Assembly: GCA_023053575.1 (NCBI GenBank)
Contig: JAKZAP010000014.1
Span: 13,728,938-13,792,937 of the forward strand
DNA length: 64,000 nucleotides
DNA from: Branchinecta lynchi
Lineage: Eukaryota; Arthropoda; Branchiopoda; Anostraca; Branchinectidae
Direction: 5' to 3'
Within the stretch, counting starts at the first letter, position 1. Each line of letters starts with the position of its first letter. The notes under the pieces were generated by a model. The model did no database searches, was not told the origin of the DNA, and saw only the letters and a list, made by a program, of their open reading frames with translations. The translations under genes were made by a program, and so were the position numbers. Positions 1 through 11,399 of this stretch are shown piece by piece.

Positions 1-1400
1 GGGGGGGGCAAGTTTCTAGTGATCCCGCAACTTTGGTACTTCCTGATATGCTAAGACGATGAAAATTGGCAGGCATGTCACGGACCCGAACAGATTGACA
101 CCCGGCCATCTAGGGGGGGGGGGGGCTGGAAGGAGGGGGAATCCGGAATAAATAGGTATTTTTAATTTCCGAACGGGAGATTGGATCTCGATGAAACTTG
201 ATATATAGGAAGACCTCGTGTCTCAGACCTCCCAGTTTAAATCCGGACCGGATCCGGTGACATTGAAGGGAGCTGGATGGGGGAACCGGAAATGTTGGAA
301 AACGCTGAGAGTGCAGAGATCGTGATGAAACTTGGTGGCAAGGACAAGCACAAGCCCTAGATACGTGTCTGAAATAACCGGACTGGATCCTTTCCACTGT
401 GGGAGAGTTTGGGGGGGGGGCGAATTGCTATAAGTGATCCCGCGAGTTTGGTACTTACTGATGTGCTAGGACGATGAAACTTGGCAGGCGTGTAAGGGAC
501 CCGATCAGGTTTACATGAGAATAGTTGTTTCCCTGACCCGACCATGGGGGGGGGGGGGGAATCCAGAAAGTGAGGTATTCTTAACTTGCGCACGAGTGAT
601 CGGATCTTAATGAAATTTGATATTTGGAAAGACGCTGTGTCTCAGACTACCCAGTTCAAATTCGGATCGGATCTGATGACTCTGGTGGGAGCCGGAGGGG
701 AGACCTGAAATCTTGAGAAACGCTGAGTGTGGAGGGATCGGGATGAAACTTGGTGGGAAGAACCAACTCAAGTCCTAAATACATCGCCGACATAACCGGA
801 CCAGATTCCAACATTATGGGGGAGCTAGGGGGGGGGGCTTAATTCTGGCGATCCCGCAAGTTCGGAATCTCCTTGTGTTCTAGGATGATACAACTTGGAA
901 GACGTATCAGGGACCCGAACAGACTGACTTGAGAGTAGTCGTTTCCCCGGTCTGACCACCATGGGAAGTCAAACTTGATGGACGGAAAGAGGATAAGTCG
1001 GAGATGCGACATTTATGTTTCCGAGTCATATTCAGCCACGGTGGGCGGATTTGGGAGGGGAGTCCCAGAAATTGTGTGGCTCGCACAAGGGTCAAACAAG
1101 TGAAGTAATTTGAATAGAACTTGGAAGATACAGATATCATATACCCTAGATGACATTTTTAAAATTTGAACCGGATCTGACCACGACGGGGGGGGGGGCA
1201 AGAGATTTCCCGGAAGTTTCCCAAAAAATGCTCAGGTTCGAGTGAAAGATAGGTGGTAAGAGAAAATGCTTCAGATGATCCAGTTAGGAGCCCAGATCAG
1301 GTTCGGCCGCGGTATATGGGGAATTGAAAGGGGGTACCGGAAATCTTGGGCACGTCTAGGGACATAGCGAGTGGAATTCTTGGATTGAAACTTGGAAGGT
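1..1400. repeat. Family B tandem repeat array with poly-G tracts
   Basis: Sequence similarity repeats about every 414 bp: the phrase 'gatcccgcaa..ttggtactt' recurs near 20, 435 and 847. Each unit contains three weaker subunits of about 131-150 bp, each marked by a GATGAAACTTGG-like motif (near 58, 190, 324, 472, 609, 742 and 886). Runs of 8-14 G separate the units. Short frames read through the array do not resemble proteins. Related arrays lie at 5090-5830 and, in the opposite orientation, at 30425-31380. No gene is seen here. Confidence 0.8.
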
Positions 1401-1734
1401 TGGCGATGGACTGGAGGCGATGTCGGAATTTTTTAGACTTGAGTGGAACTACATATCCAAATTTTAGGTCCAAACCTCAATTTTGTATGGCGGGGTGTTT
1501 TGTGAAGTTCTCTTTTACTTTCTTGTACCACCTACTCGTAACAAGTGCCATATGAGCTCGTAGCTCTTGTTCTTCTTCATTTTTACTTTTCGTACGTTTT
1601 TTATAATTACAACCATAACGTTTTTTAGTGTTATTCCTAGGAAAAAACAACATTTAATGCACCCTGCATCGTATGGGGGGGGGGGGCTCCTACCCGTGAA
1701 GGTCTTGAGAAAGCACTTACGTCGGGCAAAACCC

Positions 1735-2250
1735 GGCAAAAGTTCACTTGTTTGTCGGCTCAGAGCGCCGGCAAACACAGAAGAAATAGAATTTCGCATG
1801 CTTTTGCCGAGTTTCAGTCGACTCGTCGGCACATCGAGTTACTTTTATCCGCAAGAAATAAAATCCTGCAAACATTTGTCGGGCAAAGCACACAAGAAAT
1901 CGAGTTCTGCATGCTTTTAGTCAGGCCTCGGTATTCTCTACGGTATATCGGGTTATTTTTATATATAAGGAATACGGATAGAAAAAAACAGAATTTTGTA
2001 TACTTTTGTCGAGTGTCAGTCGACTCGTCGGCATATCGATTTCTTTTTATTCGTAAGAAATATAATCCTGCAAACATTTGTCTGGCAAAACACAGAAGAA
2101 ATCGAATCCTACATGCTTTTTGTCGGGCCTCGGTAATCTCTACGGCATATCGGGTTATTTTTATACATAAGGAAAACTCTGCAAACTCTTTCCGGCACAC
2201 CAGGGAAGTTCAAGTCCCGTCGGCACAGCGGGTAATTTTTACACGTCAGA
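1735..2250. repeat. Family C tandem repeat, about 105-112 bp units in a two-unit higher order
   Basis: The phrase 'cagaagaaatcgaat..catgctttt' recurs near 1777, 1889, 1985 and 2092. Units 1 and 3 share 'agtcgactcgtcggcac', whereas units 2 and 4 share 'ggcctcggtaatctctacgg', so the array is built of about 210-bp dimers. An overlapping 171-codon open frame is simply this array read through. Single diverged units recur at 4600-4900. An (AG)n run of about 14 bases follows at about 2247-2262. Confidence 0.75.
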
Positions 2251-2439
2251 GAGAGAGAGAGACATAATTTATTGCAAACAGTGAACATATGTGAACAGCG
2301 GCCCACCCGATAAAACTTTCGCCTGTCCTAAGGGGGCGACCCCAAATCAAACATTCGTAAACACTCGTCCAAAACAAACATGAGACAAGATCACATGAAA
2401 AAAGGAACGGCAGCGAGAACACCAACAAAAAGACACACC

Positions 2440-3230
2440 AAATCACCAGGGTCTACCACCCAAACAAAACCATTTTTTGTTTTGTTTAAATCATATTTGT
2501 GAAACAGGATCGGTTTCAAAAGATCCTTAAAAGGACCCAGCTCTTCCTCACTCTGGATCAACCCCCCCAGAGCATTCCAACTCCACGGTTCAACACCGAA
2601 AACCCAGAACGTGTAGTACTCAACCGAGGTACGACAAGATTCCCAGTAGATCTCGTATGATGGTAATGGGTTGAAGTTATGGGTTCAACAGATCACTAAA
2701 ACATAGCAATGATTGTTTATGCACTAGTCGAAAGATAAATAATAAAGTATACAACTCACGAAGACCAGCAGCAGGATAGGACGGAGAACTGATGATCCAC
2801 ACAATAGTACTGCACAGGATGTACGAGTGGACCATTGAACAATAAAGCAAACGGAGAATATGAAGGAAAAATATATTTTAGTTTACGCATTGTACCCTCT
2901 AAATAACGTTTTCCCAACCCAAGCAACATGATTTTTGAACGATAGCATCTCATCGTTAATTAGTCCGAGGTACTTTGCATCAGTAACTCTTTTTATCTCA
3001 CCACAAACTGAAGTTATTTCACCAAACCAAGGTTGGGGAGTAACTAATCGTCCAAATACAATTAAGTTTGACTCATCCGTGTTAAGTTTTAGCTTATTTA
3101 CCCTAAACCAGATATCAAGCTTGTTGACCATATCAGTCATGGATAACGTTAGAAGATCAGTTGTTTTAGCAACACTAATAGACAGAGCATCGTCTGCAAA
3201 AAGTGCAATAGTCTCACTCCGTATAATCAA
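2440..3230 (-). pseudogene. LINE reverse transcriptase remnant (copy 1), C-terminal half
   Basis: Read on the minus strand from 3230 downward, the translation contains the RT catalytic box as TIALFADDALSISV, followed by a thumb-like stretch ending KAKYLG-type (seen as DAKYLGL). After frame changes near 2950 it continues through an 'LVHPVQYY' segment to a tail with 'SWNALGGLIQ' and 'FKDLLKPILF' near 2560-2480. That is the usual end of CR1/Jockey-like LINE ORF2 proteins. Stops and shifts break it, so it is dead. The sequence begins abruptly beside LINE copy 2, which appears to have inserted into it. The clade cannot be fixed by eye. Confidence 0.75.
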
Positions 3231-3239
3231 GTTCAGTAT

Positions 3240-4520
3240 TGTTGTAATAATAATAACAACGTTTATTTCCTGAATAGCTCATAGAATTACTCGCTAGCGT
3301 CGGATCGTCACACAATTATTAACACGGATAAAACTTAATAGTCACTTCTTAATAATTACCTTAAAATATTTATATGTATACATTTAAATACGAATATATC
3401 ACAGGTTCAGTTTACGAAATATGGTACAAATGACGAAAGATACCGGCCAGTGGAGTGGATATCGGGGCGAACAAGTCTGGTACAGTTACGGGTTGCAGCG
3501 CGAAGCCTTGTTTCAGGTCGAGTCTGGTTTGGGGCTTCGTAATCCGGTAGGAGAGATCTATGAAGATCAGAGGACAAGCATTTACGTCCAAAATCCATTG
3601 TGAACTTGTGTCGTCTTTCAGACAGAGTGGAGAGACCAAGCCTGTCTAGACCCACTTCATACGAAGTGTAAGTCGGGCCTAGCATGATCTTCACTGCTCT
3701 CTTGTGAATCCCTTCAAGTCTGTCCCTCTGACCATCATTAAGTCCCGGATGCCACACTGCACAAGAATATTCTACACACGGACGGATGTACGGACAATAC
3801 AATGACCGCATAACTCTTGTTGAAAAACCACACCTACGAATGATAGAGTACGACTTAAGGAGTGGAGCTGCATTATGGAGAATCACATCAACGTGGGAAT
3901 TCCACTTCAAATCTTTATCTAAAATAATGCCAAGAAATGTTAAGCTATCTCTACATTCCAGACAATGTTTTCCATAACTGGAAGATCTCTCTTAAGGAAA
4001 GAAACTCTTAATACAAAACTCTTAGTAGAACTGACTGACATTTTAACATCAGCCAGGTCCTTCTTCATGCTTCTGCTCGGTCTGGATTGGAGGGATAGTT
4101 CGAAGTGATAAAGACGACAGATCGTCAGCGAATTTGATACGGTTAGAAATAGCTAGCAAAACTTGTTATAAACAATTAAAAATGTTAAAAGGTCCAAGCT
4201 TTGTCCGCTGGAGACTACCACAGAAAATATCTAGAAAATATGAAATATCACTTTTACTTAGCATCACACACACACTGCTTACGTCCTGTTAAGAAACTAG
4301 CTAGCAACCGGACCAAAAACTGATGGGCTCCCATTTCTTTAGCTTCATGAATCGCCATCTGGTGATCTAGAGACTGTCAAAAACTCTCACAATGTCGCTC
4401 AAAAATATTTCCGCGTACGCATTATCCCCTTCTAAATGCCTCATAACGTCGTCAACTAGCCTAATCAAATAATATGTGGCACTGCATCCAGGTCAAAATC
4501 CAAATTGTCTGGGGTTAAGC
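3240..4520 (-). pseudogene. LINE reverse transcriptase remnant (copy 2), fingers to C-terminus
   Basis: On the minus strand the order is RQFGF near 4500, a palm segment (AEIFLSDIVRVFDSL) near 4390, a TKLGPFNIF segment near 4190, the catalytic box as IKFADDLSSL near 4130, and an open stretch at 3910-3407. That stretch has WNSHVDVIL, YCPYIRPCVEYSCAVWHP and RLEGIHKRAVKIM, all typical of LINE ORF2 C-termini. Several stops and shifts are present. The 3' end closes with a TTATTATTA-like microsatellite near 3250, as in CR1/L2-type elements. It abuts copy 1, which is consistent with nesting. Confidence 0.8.
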
Positions 4521-4599
4521 TTTGCCTTTGCGTCAAGTGTACAACAGTGCTGTACAGTCCAGTCGGGGAACCACACAGATGAAAACAAATGCTGTATCT

Positions 4600-5069
4600 G
4601 TATGGTTTTTTCAGTAGTCAGTATTCTCGTCGGCACATCGAGTTCTTTCACACGTAAGAAACCAAATTCTCTAAACTTTTATCGGGCGCACCCAGAGCAA
4701 GTTAAAGCAAGTGCCGCAGGCGAAATTTTTTAATTTACCTTTCTTCCGTAAACATTTTGATCTTTACAGATCTTTAGAGTCTATAGTCAGGTAAAATACA
4801 GTAGAAAAATTTTGAATGCTTTTGTCGTACTCTTTCGGCACATCGGATTCTTTTCATACGTAAGAAATCAAATTCTGCGAACACTTTTCGGCGCTTAGTT
4901 CAACTTATTCTGGGCATAATCGTCGGAAGCTTCGCTTTTTAGCTAAAGTTGAAACGAAAAGGCAAACTTGTTAATTTAAATATACGAATTTGTATTTAAG
5001 GAACAATCTCAACTGATGAATTACAATTAGTTTTACACAAAATTTCGCCTGCGGCGCATTTTGTAGTAT
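4600..5069. repeat. Diverged family C repeat fragments
   Basis: Phrases such as 'gtcggcacatcgagttcttt' and 'cacatcggattcttttcat' repeat the units of 1735-2250. A segment around 4687-4760 recurs inverted at about 6235-6310 with 'gcaagtgccgcaggcgaaat' at its core. No coding sequence is supported. Confidence 0.6.
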
Positions 5070-5089
5070 TCACTGTTTGGAAGTTCGGT

Positions 5090-5830
5090 TTTTATGGCAC
5101 TTGCAGCTCTGCTCAAGTGCCAGATGTCTCATTTCAAGTCTGGACCGGATTCGATGTATCTGCGGGGGAGTCGGAGGGGGGAACCGGAAATCGTGTGAAA
5201 CTCTCAGAGTAGACCGATCGGGATGAAAATTGGTGGGAAGAACAAGCACAAGCTCTAGATACATAACTGACAGAACTGGGTGTATTCGGCGAGTTGGAGA
5301 GGGGCTCCTGGATTCCGGCGACCCGTAGTTAATGTACTTCCAGATGGGCTAGGACGATGAAACTTGGCAGGCATATCGGGGACCCGACCAGATTAACTTG
5401 GAAAGAGTCACTCGCCCGATCAGACCATCGTGGGGGGAGGGGGGAGGTGGCGGAATCCGGATATTAGTGGCATGCATAACTTTCGAACGGGTCATCGGAT
5501 CTTAACGAAACTTGATATCTTGAAGGACCTCATGTCTCAGATGTCCCGTTTCAAGTCCGGGCCGGATCTGATGAACTGAATTGGGGGGGAGGGTGGGGAG
5601 AACCGAAACCTTGTGACACGCATAGAGTGGAGCGATAAGGATGAAACTTGGTGGGAAGTACAGGCACCAGTCCTAGGTGCATCAGTGACAGAATCGGACC
5701 GGATTCGGGTACCGAGGGGGAGCTGTAGGGGGTGTCCGGAATTCCGGTCATCGTGAGTTAAGGTACTTCCATATGTGCTAGGACGATCAAACCGTTGCTG
5801 GAGCATTAGAAGTTTGACATCATTGGGTTA
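5090..5830. repeat. Family B tandem repeat array, second locus
   Basis: About 1.7 copies of the roughly 430-bp family B unit are present in the same orientation as at 1-1400. They show 'gatgaaacttggtgggaagt', 'aggacgatgaaacttggcag' and G-rich spacers. The array begins with a short 'tatggcacttgcagc' motif that is also seen at the opposite edge of the array at 31380. Confidence 0.75.
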
Positions 5831-5869
5831 GACATCGTCACTTTTCCGATCCAACCATCCCTTAAAGAA

Positions 5870-6145
5870 ATCATCTTAACCACAAAATGTAAAAATACTT
5901 TTAAGCAAAATTTACTTTTTCACGATCGCCATGAGCACATGATCCTTTTTCCCTCAAGGTTTTTGCTTAGAAATTATTTCTAAGCACCCTTAAAGTGCGT
6001 ATCTTAACCGAAAAGAGAAAAAAAATCTTTAGACCATCACTTTCATCCTCTGAACCAGCCTTGCAAGTTTGGCGCATCTTAACCGAAAAGTGGAAAAAAA
6101 TACTTTTGACCATCCATCTGAACCGGCTTTGCAAGTGCCATATGA
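5870..6145 (-). repeat. Family D dispersed repeat, reversed copy
   Basis: Read on the minus strand it matches the 29855-30420 array: 'taagggtgcttagaaataa', 'ccttgaggga' and 'gatcatgtgctc'. Two subunits of about 90 bp are visible. It ends with 'gccatatgagcttccagctc', an edge shared with the other family D copies. Confidence 0.6.
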
Positions 6146-6572
6146 GCTTCCAGCTCGTGTTCATTTAGTTGACGTTTTAGGATTGACATTCTTGGGGGTT
6201 TGAAACACGTAAAAGCTTGAACTTGTATGGCAAGTATAGCAAAATGTTAACGGAAGAAAGGCAGACTAAAAAATTTCGCCTGCGGCGCTTGCTTTAACTT
6301 GTTCTGTGTACAGTCGTTGGAAGTTTCGCCTTTTTTTTTTTTTAGCGAAAGCTGAAATGAAATGCCGAATATGTGAATAGACAGAACAGTTATTCTCTGG
6401 CAACCCAATCTAAGCAAGCGTAGAACAAGTGCGCCAGCGCTCAGACGTGGAGTGTGAAAGATTGAATTTAACTGACTTAGATTTCTCCCTTCCCGTAACT
6501 AGTTATTCGTGAAACCAAAAACTGAGCTCTTCTCGAAACATGTCTCAGGCCATCTCTCGTACAATCACTTAT

Positions 6573-7930
6573 GGGCTAACACTCAAAATGCCGACTAAAA
6601 ATTCCAACAACTCAAATGCCCACGGCTCAAAATGCCCACGATTCGAAATGCCCACGACTCAAAATGCCCACGACTCGAAATGCCCACGATTGGATAAATT
6701 TGAGGTTTTCAGTCCGTAATTAGGCATGATTGAGTGACGGGAGGAGTAGACCGAGTATCAGAATGACGATAATCGTTTGATGAACAAGTATAATCTCAAT
6801 TATAAATATAACACTGGTTTATTATTATTTACAAGAAACATTTGTAGCCTATTGCATCGTGGTTAGATGCCGCAAAAGCGCTCTGCTTTCTTGAGGAAGC
6901 CTCTGACTGATGCTGAGCCCCCTTGGAACTTCTCTTTAAGTGCTTGAATTTGCTGGTCTTTCCGTACCATTCTTCAGTTCCTTCAAACGATATGAATATA
7001 TATTTAATAGCCAATTGGCCGTACAAAATACATGAGTTACAATACACTTTACATCACTCAATACTTATCTTTATTTAACTAATACACTCTTTAAGAATTG
7101 GCATATTTTAAGTATCTTAGCTTTATTTTTTGTTTCAAGAATATCGGGGAACTTGATAGTATACCCATTAAGAAACTGTCTCCTGAGGTCTGAGAGTTGC
7201 TCGCATTCAACCAAAAAATGGCCCTCTTCCTCTGTATTAAAGCACAGGGGGCATTCTCGCTTACTATTTGGGATCTTTCATTTCATTCATGATCCTCAAC
7301 ATTTGTAGCATTGCGTCGTGTTTAGATGCCGTAAAAGCGCTGTGCTTTCTTGAGGAAGCTTCTGACTGATACTGAGGCTACCGAGCCCCCTTGGAACTTC
7401 TCTTTAAGTGCTAGAATTTGCTGGTCTATCCGGACCATTCTTCGGTTCCTTAGTCTGAAGTCGGCTCCAGCACCGATCTGGAGGAGATCTGATTCCATCT
7501 CGTCTTGGATGGTCTGAGCTTCTCGCAGAAGTCGAAATAAACGTGGTCGGGCTGTAATTCGTATGTTGAGGACTCGGTGCCAGGCCTCAACGTGGTTCAT
7601 GGTCCGAGGTCCGTCATTGTCATGTTGATTCCAGGTTTTCGGTGGAAACATAGAACTCGAACTTAGCCAGGTATCTATAACTGTCGGCGTTTTAGGGCGC
7701 TGGCACTTCGTAGGCGTGGGCTTTTTGGACGATATTAGCCTCCCCTGTGACCAATTTGAACTGTCGGCATTTTAGGCAGCCGGCATTTCGTGGTCGTGGG
7801 CATTTTGAGTCGCGTGCATTTTGAGTCGTGGGCATTTTAATCGTGGGCTTTTTGATCGTGGGCATTTTAATCGTGGGCATTCTGAGCGTGGGCATTGTGA
7901 GAGTGGTCAAAAAGATTGTGGTGATTTTGG
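6573..7930 (-). mobile_element. Decayed MULE-like DNA transposon with minisatellite ends
   Basis: Both ends carry arrays of a 16-bp unit in opposite orientations: CTCAAAATGCCCACGA at 6580-6695 and its complement at about 7770-7905. Between them lies a transposase C-terminal remnant (7322-7651, minus). The left edge 'gggctaacactcaaaatgcc' recurs at 38276 as the edge of a truncated copy, which supports it as a true terminus. The right edge is approximate. The interior also holds two copies of a roughly 145-bp segment (6840-6985 and 7297-7445). Confidence 0.6.
7322..7651 (-). pseudogene. MULE transposase C-terminal remnant
   Basis: The 109-residue minus-strand frame has FPPKTWNQHDNDGPRTMNHVE followed by AWHRVLNI near its start. 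This is the signature of MULE/FLYWCH-associated transposase proteins downstream of the catalytic domain (W..H....G.RTNN..E.WH). It continues with a leucine-rich helix (LFRLLREAQTIQDEMESDLL) and a basic tail. The catalytic DDE part is not visible, so this is a fragment. A shorter, further decayed copy of the same end lies at 6840-6985. The match is to a remembered family pattern, not to a search result. Confidence 0.6.
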
Positions 7931-8732
7931 GAACCACTCCACTTATGCTCGCTACGAGCACTGTAGGTTTGTTCCAATACACTTCGTTTACAACCTTGCT
8001 CGAACACCCTAATGTCAACGTCAAAATTTTCAAAGTGCGTCTCATCTGACACCTTCCACGCGAGAACACAAGTTAGCTCACTTAGGTCAGAAACGCGATC
8101 TCTTCGCTTAAATCATAATTCGGTATTCACAGTATTGTCTATCTTTATCTCCCCGGTTTTGCTTCGTATAAACCCCGTAAGCTTGTTCCAATACACCACT
8201 GGCTTTACTTTCATCAGTCTTGAAACGCATTTCGTTTATTATACCTTGTTCAAAACACACTAATGTCAAAGTCATGAAGTTTCAGATTCCATGTTATCAG
8301 CCCTCCTAACGCGAACACACATGTTGTGACTAATTCACCCCCAAACTCTTTGCGAAACATGAAGCCAAAGAAACGCAATGCGCGACTTACGAAAAGTGTT
8401 GTGTACAAGTATACAAGAATTTAGTTAAGTTCACGAACTTAACACATGGGCAATCTGGGCTCCGTCGCAAACCAACGGGAAGGGTGGGGGAGGTGAAACT
8501 CCAACAGTGCATTCAAGAGCCTAGAAACCCTAATGAAATGGAATTTTCACAGCCGTATCTCTAATTGTGGTCTATGTTACGCAAATGAATTAATGGGGAA
8601 TATGCGCCACTCCCAAAAACGATGTACACCAAGTGGCGCATGCCGCGGTTTTTTTTCAAATTAAAATATTGCCATAAACTATGATTTTGGCCAAGAATGA
8701 AGCAAGTCTAGAATGTTCATGACCTTGGGTTG
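7931..8732. other. No gene seen; weak duplicated segment
   Basis: Two diverged copies of a roughly 110-bp segment occur here (about 7970-8080 and 8200-8320). They share 'ctaatgtcaa.gtca' and 'cgcgaacaca' phrases. The remainder to 8732 shows nothing recognisable. Confidence 0.4.
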
Positions 8733-8880
8733 AATACAAGAGCTAGAAGCAGATATGGTACTTGCTAGGCTGGGTCAGAGGATGAAATTTAGAAATTTGC
8801 AAACTCTTGGTTTCTTTTGTTTAATTATAAGCGATAACCTCGAAATAAGAATGATCATGGGCCCTTGGAAATCCGTACCG
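8733..8880 (+). repeat. Family D dispersed repeat fragment
   Basis: It starts with 'atacaagagctagaagcaga' and includes 'gtcagaggatgaaatttaga' and 'gatcatgggcccttggaaat'. All three phrases are shared with the copy at 29855-30420. Confidence 0.6.
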
Positions 8881-8998
8881 TGCCGGTGTCGTGCCGAGGT
8901 GTACACCGGTGGCGGTGAGAGAGCAACCCCTCGGGAACATGCGACTAGTAGTGTTTGAAAAGCCCGGATTTTCGAGGAAGGACCCCTTCATCCTAAAG

Positions 8999-9684
8999 CA
9001 AGACCAAAGGTGTCGATGGGATCCCAAAAATCTAAGATTTGATCCAGACAATTGGGTATTGTCTTCACCAGATCCAGTCTTCGCCAGTCTAATCATCAGA
9101 GAAAACCAAGTTTTGATATTCTATATATCTATCTATCCATACTTCTATAAGCCATTTTTATTTTGACGATACTGACCGAAACTTCCTGCTTCTTACCCCT
9201 AAATCAAATGAAACTTTTACTTTTAACAAACTTTCCGGTTTTTGCCCGATTCCGGACGAACTACTTGTCTGGCAAGAAAATGATCACCATCATGATCAGC
9301 CTGTCTTCTTACTCCTATTATTAAACATCTATTCAACTTCAATTGAAAGTTTTACTTTTAACAAACCTTCCGGTTTTTGCCGGATTCCGGACGAACTATT
9401 TGTCAGGCGAGAAAATGGTTTTTACCATCGTGCTCAGCATGTCTTCTTACCCCATAATCGACTATCACATTAGCTGTTAATATTCTGTTTGTCCCTTAAT
9501 TTGACCCCCCTCCCCCACCCCCAAATATAGGGCTACAGGACCCATTTACGAACTCGACCGTCACAACAAGTTTCATCAAAATATCTCATTCCCTTCGGAG
9601 CTATCGCGCTCACAGACGGACGGACGGACAGACGGACAACTTTTGCGATGTCATAGGTATCCCTCCACTTGGGATCCCAAAAAC
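8999..9684 (+). repeat. Family A dispersed element, copy 1
   Basis: The copy opens with 'caagaccaaaggtgtcgatg' and a GGGATCCC palindrome. It then has 'gatccagacaattgggtat' and two tandem units of about 137 bp centred on CCGGATTCCGGACGAACTA (near 9250 and 9385). A C-rich tract and a GACGGACGGACGGACAGACG run follow. It closes at another GGGATCCC palindrome. The same layout occurs at 14573-15700 (reversed) and at 18925-27699 (interrupted by the LTR element). No protein is encoded; the class is unknown. Confidence 0.75.
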
Positions 9685-9899
9685 CTACATATCTGGACCC
9701 CAATGACAATAATCGTTCCAAGTTTCTACTTGATAGCGGCCATGACTCACTGCATTTTCAAAGATTAGAGTATCGATATTGGTGGGTAATTGATGCAAAG
9801 CCGCGAATCTTCCCCCTTGTGCAGGGGAACTATTCTAGCTGATGTAAAAGAATCAAGAAAAACTCCTGTTTGAATAATTAAATTTAGAATGTAACAAAG

Positions 9900-11390
9900 A
9901 ACTTTCAAAATACTAGGAGATATTGCCTAAATAAGTTGAAGATCCATCCAGAGCTTCAGAAAAATCTTCCATTTTAGCAATGATACTTTTTAATTCAAGA
10001 ATAGAAACTGGAGTAAGAAATAAGGATTTATCCATTGGGAGGGGCATGTGCCGCTTAAATGACTCGTTCGAAGTGGGCGTTGTCTTCAGTACTAACATAA
10101 TGGGCACTGAGAAGATTCGCAATTCCTTGATAATCCGGAACAGCATTACCTTCACTACAGATTAGCTCATTCGGTGTCGAAGACGATTTGTTTTTCCCAT
10201 AAGAGAATTAATTATTCGCCAAGTACTCTTCTGGTTACCTTGAGCTTTTACAAATGATTTTTCAATAAACTGCTTTTTAGCTTTTCTTATTACCCACGAC
10301 AGAGTATTTTTTATAGTTTTTAAAAGTAACTGTATTCTCTTCGTTCGGCGTAGTCATATATACTTTGAATAATTTATTTTTTTTACCAGAATAAATCGTA
10401 ATATTCCTTGAGAAATAGGATTTTGGGGACTTTTTTCGTCACATGTCGCTCCACAAATGGGCAAATGTCATCTAAATCTTCACGAAACTTTTCAAAAACA
10501 TGGTTGTGGCAGCATCCGGGAAAAAACATTTAAATAGAGGTGACCAATCATGCCAAGACAACTTAGTTCTCAGTTTAGTCTATTTCTCTATTTCTCATTA
10601 CTCTATTTCTTGGTCGATATTAAAGTTTAACTGAAAAGGGCAGAGTTTGGACAGTCTTGTTACGCCTCACCTATTCACTTAAGGAGGCTTGAAGACCCGA
10701 TGAAAATGTGTTACTTTGTGGCTCCGCTGTCTACGAATAATCAATTTTGAAATAGTAGAATTTCCCTGTCAGATTTCCGGTACTACCTGTGCCGTATGCT
10801 TGACGAAAAAGATTTATGATTTTTTTTGTTCAGGCACTAAGCATTCTTCACCAAGCTTATCACCGCCCACTGAAAAGTCGCGTTTGTGTTCAGATTCAAA
10901 TATTCCGCGTCATAGTAGAATTTGCGCTGTGGGGACAGCTGTAGACATTCTGAACCTCACTACTAGAGCCGATAGTGGAAAATAAAATAATCTCTTAGCA
11001 GAATCTAAATAACTCAGTGTAATCAATTAAATGATACAAAAATAAGTTTGCTTTTCAGTTAAACTTTAAAAGCTATATCAGCAACGAGTACACATTGGTC
11101 AGAAACACCATTCATTATAACATGACACGATACAACTGGTATAGACGAAAAAATATTATCTATTAGTGTAGCAGAATCATCCGCAATACGTGTAGCCAAC
11201 CGATATGTTGGAATAAGCATGCATGAGAAGCTAGCACACATAATGGTAAGGGCTTTATCTTTAGAATAATTACTAGAAAGAATATTTAATTCCAACAGGT
11301 TAATATTGAAGTCACCCACCACCAGAACTTGTTTGCAATTGCGACCGGTAACAGACTCTAAGAACAACTCACAATGATTGGTCATCGAAG
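9900..11390 (-). pseudogene. LINE remnant: endonuclease end plus linker (copy 3)
   Basis: The minus-strand frame at 11385-11059 contains VLVVGDFNINLLELN, IPTYRLATRIADDSATLIDN and GVSDQCVLVA. These are the GDFN, TR/T.ID and SDH boxes of the exonuclease-endonuclease-phosphatase domain in LINE ORF2, with SDH changed to SDQ. Further down, 10450-9913 reads as the linker towards RT, with STWRIINSLMGKTN and then NESFKRHMP and ELKSIIAKM. A segment of about 500 bp at 10530-11045 separates the two parts. Pieces of it recur near 16240-16310 and 36430-36520, so it is probably a later insertion. Stops and shifts are present. Confidence 0.65.
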
Positions 11391-11399
11391 TTTAAGTAA

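Noticed and set aside
1752..2267. 171-codon open frame as a gene
   Set aside because: It is a read-through of the 105-112-bp tandem repeats, with the same words recurring in each unit.
6579..6695. CRISPR-like array
   Set aside because: The 16-bp units are contiguous with no spacers, and the genome is an animal; they are transposon ends.
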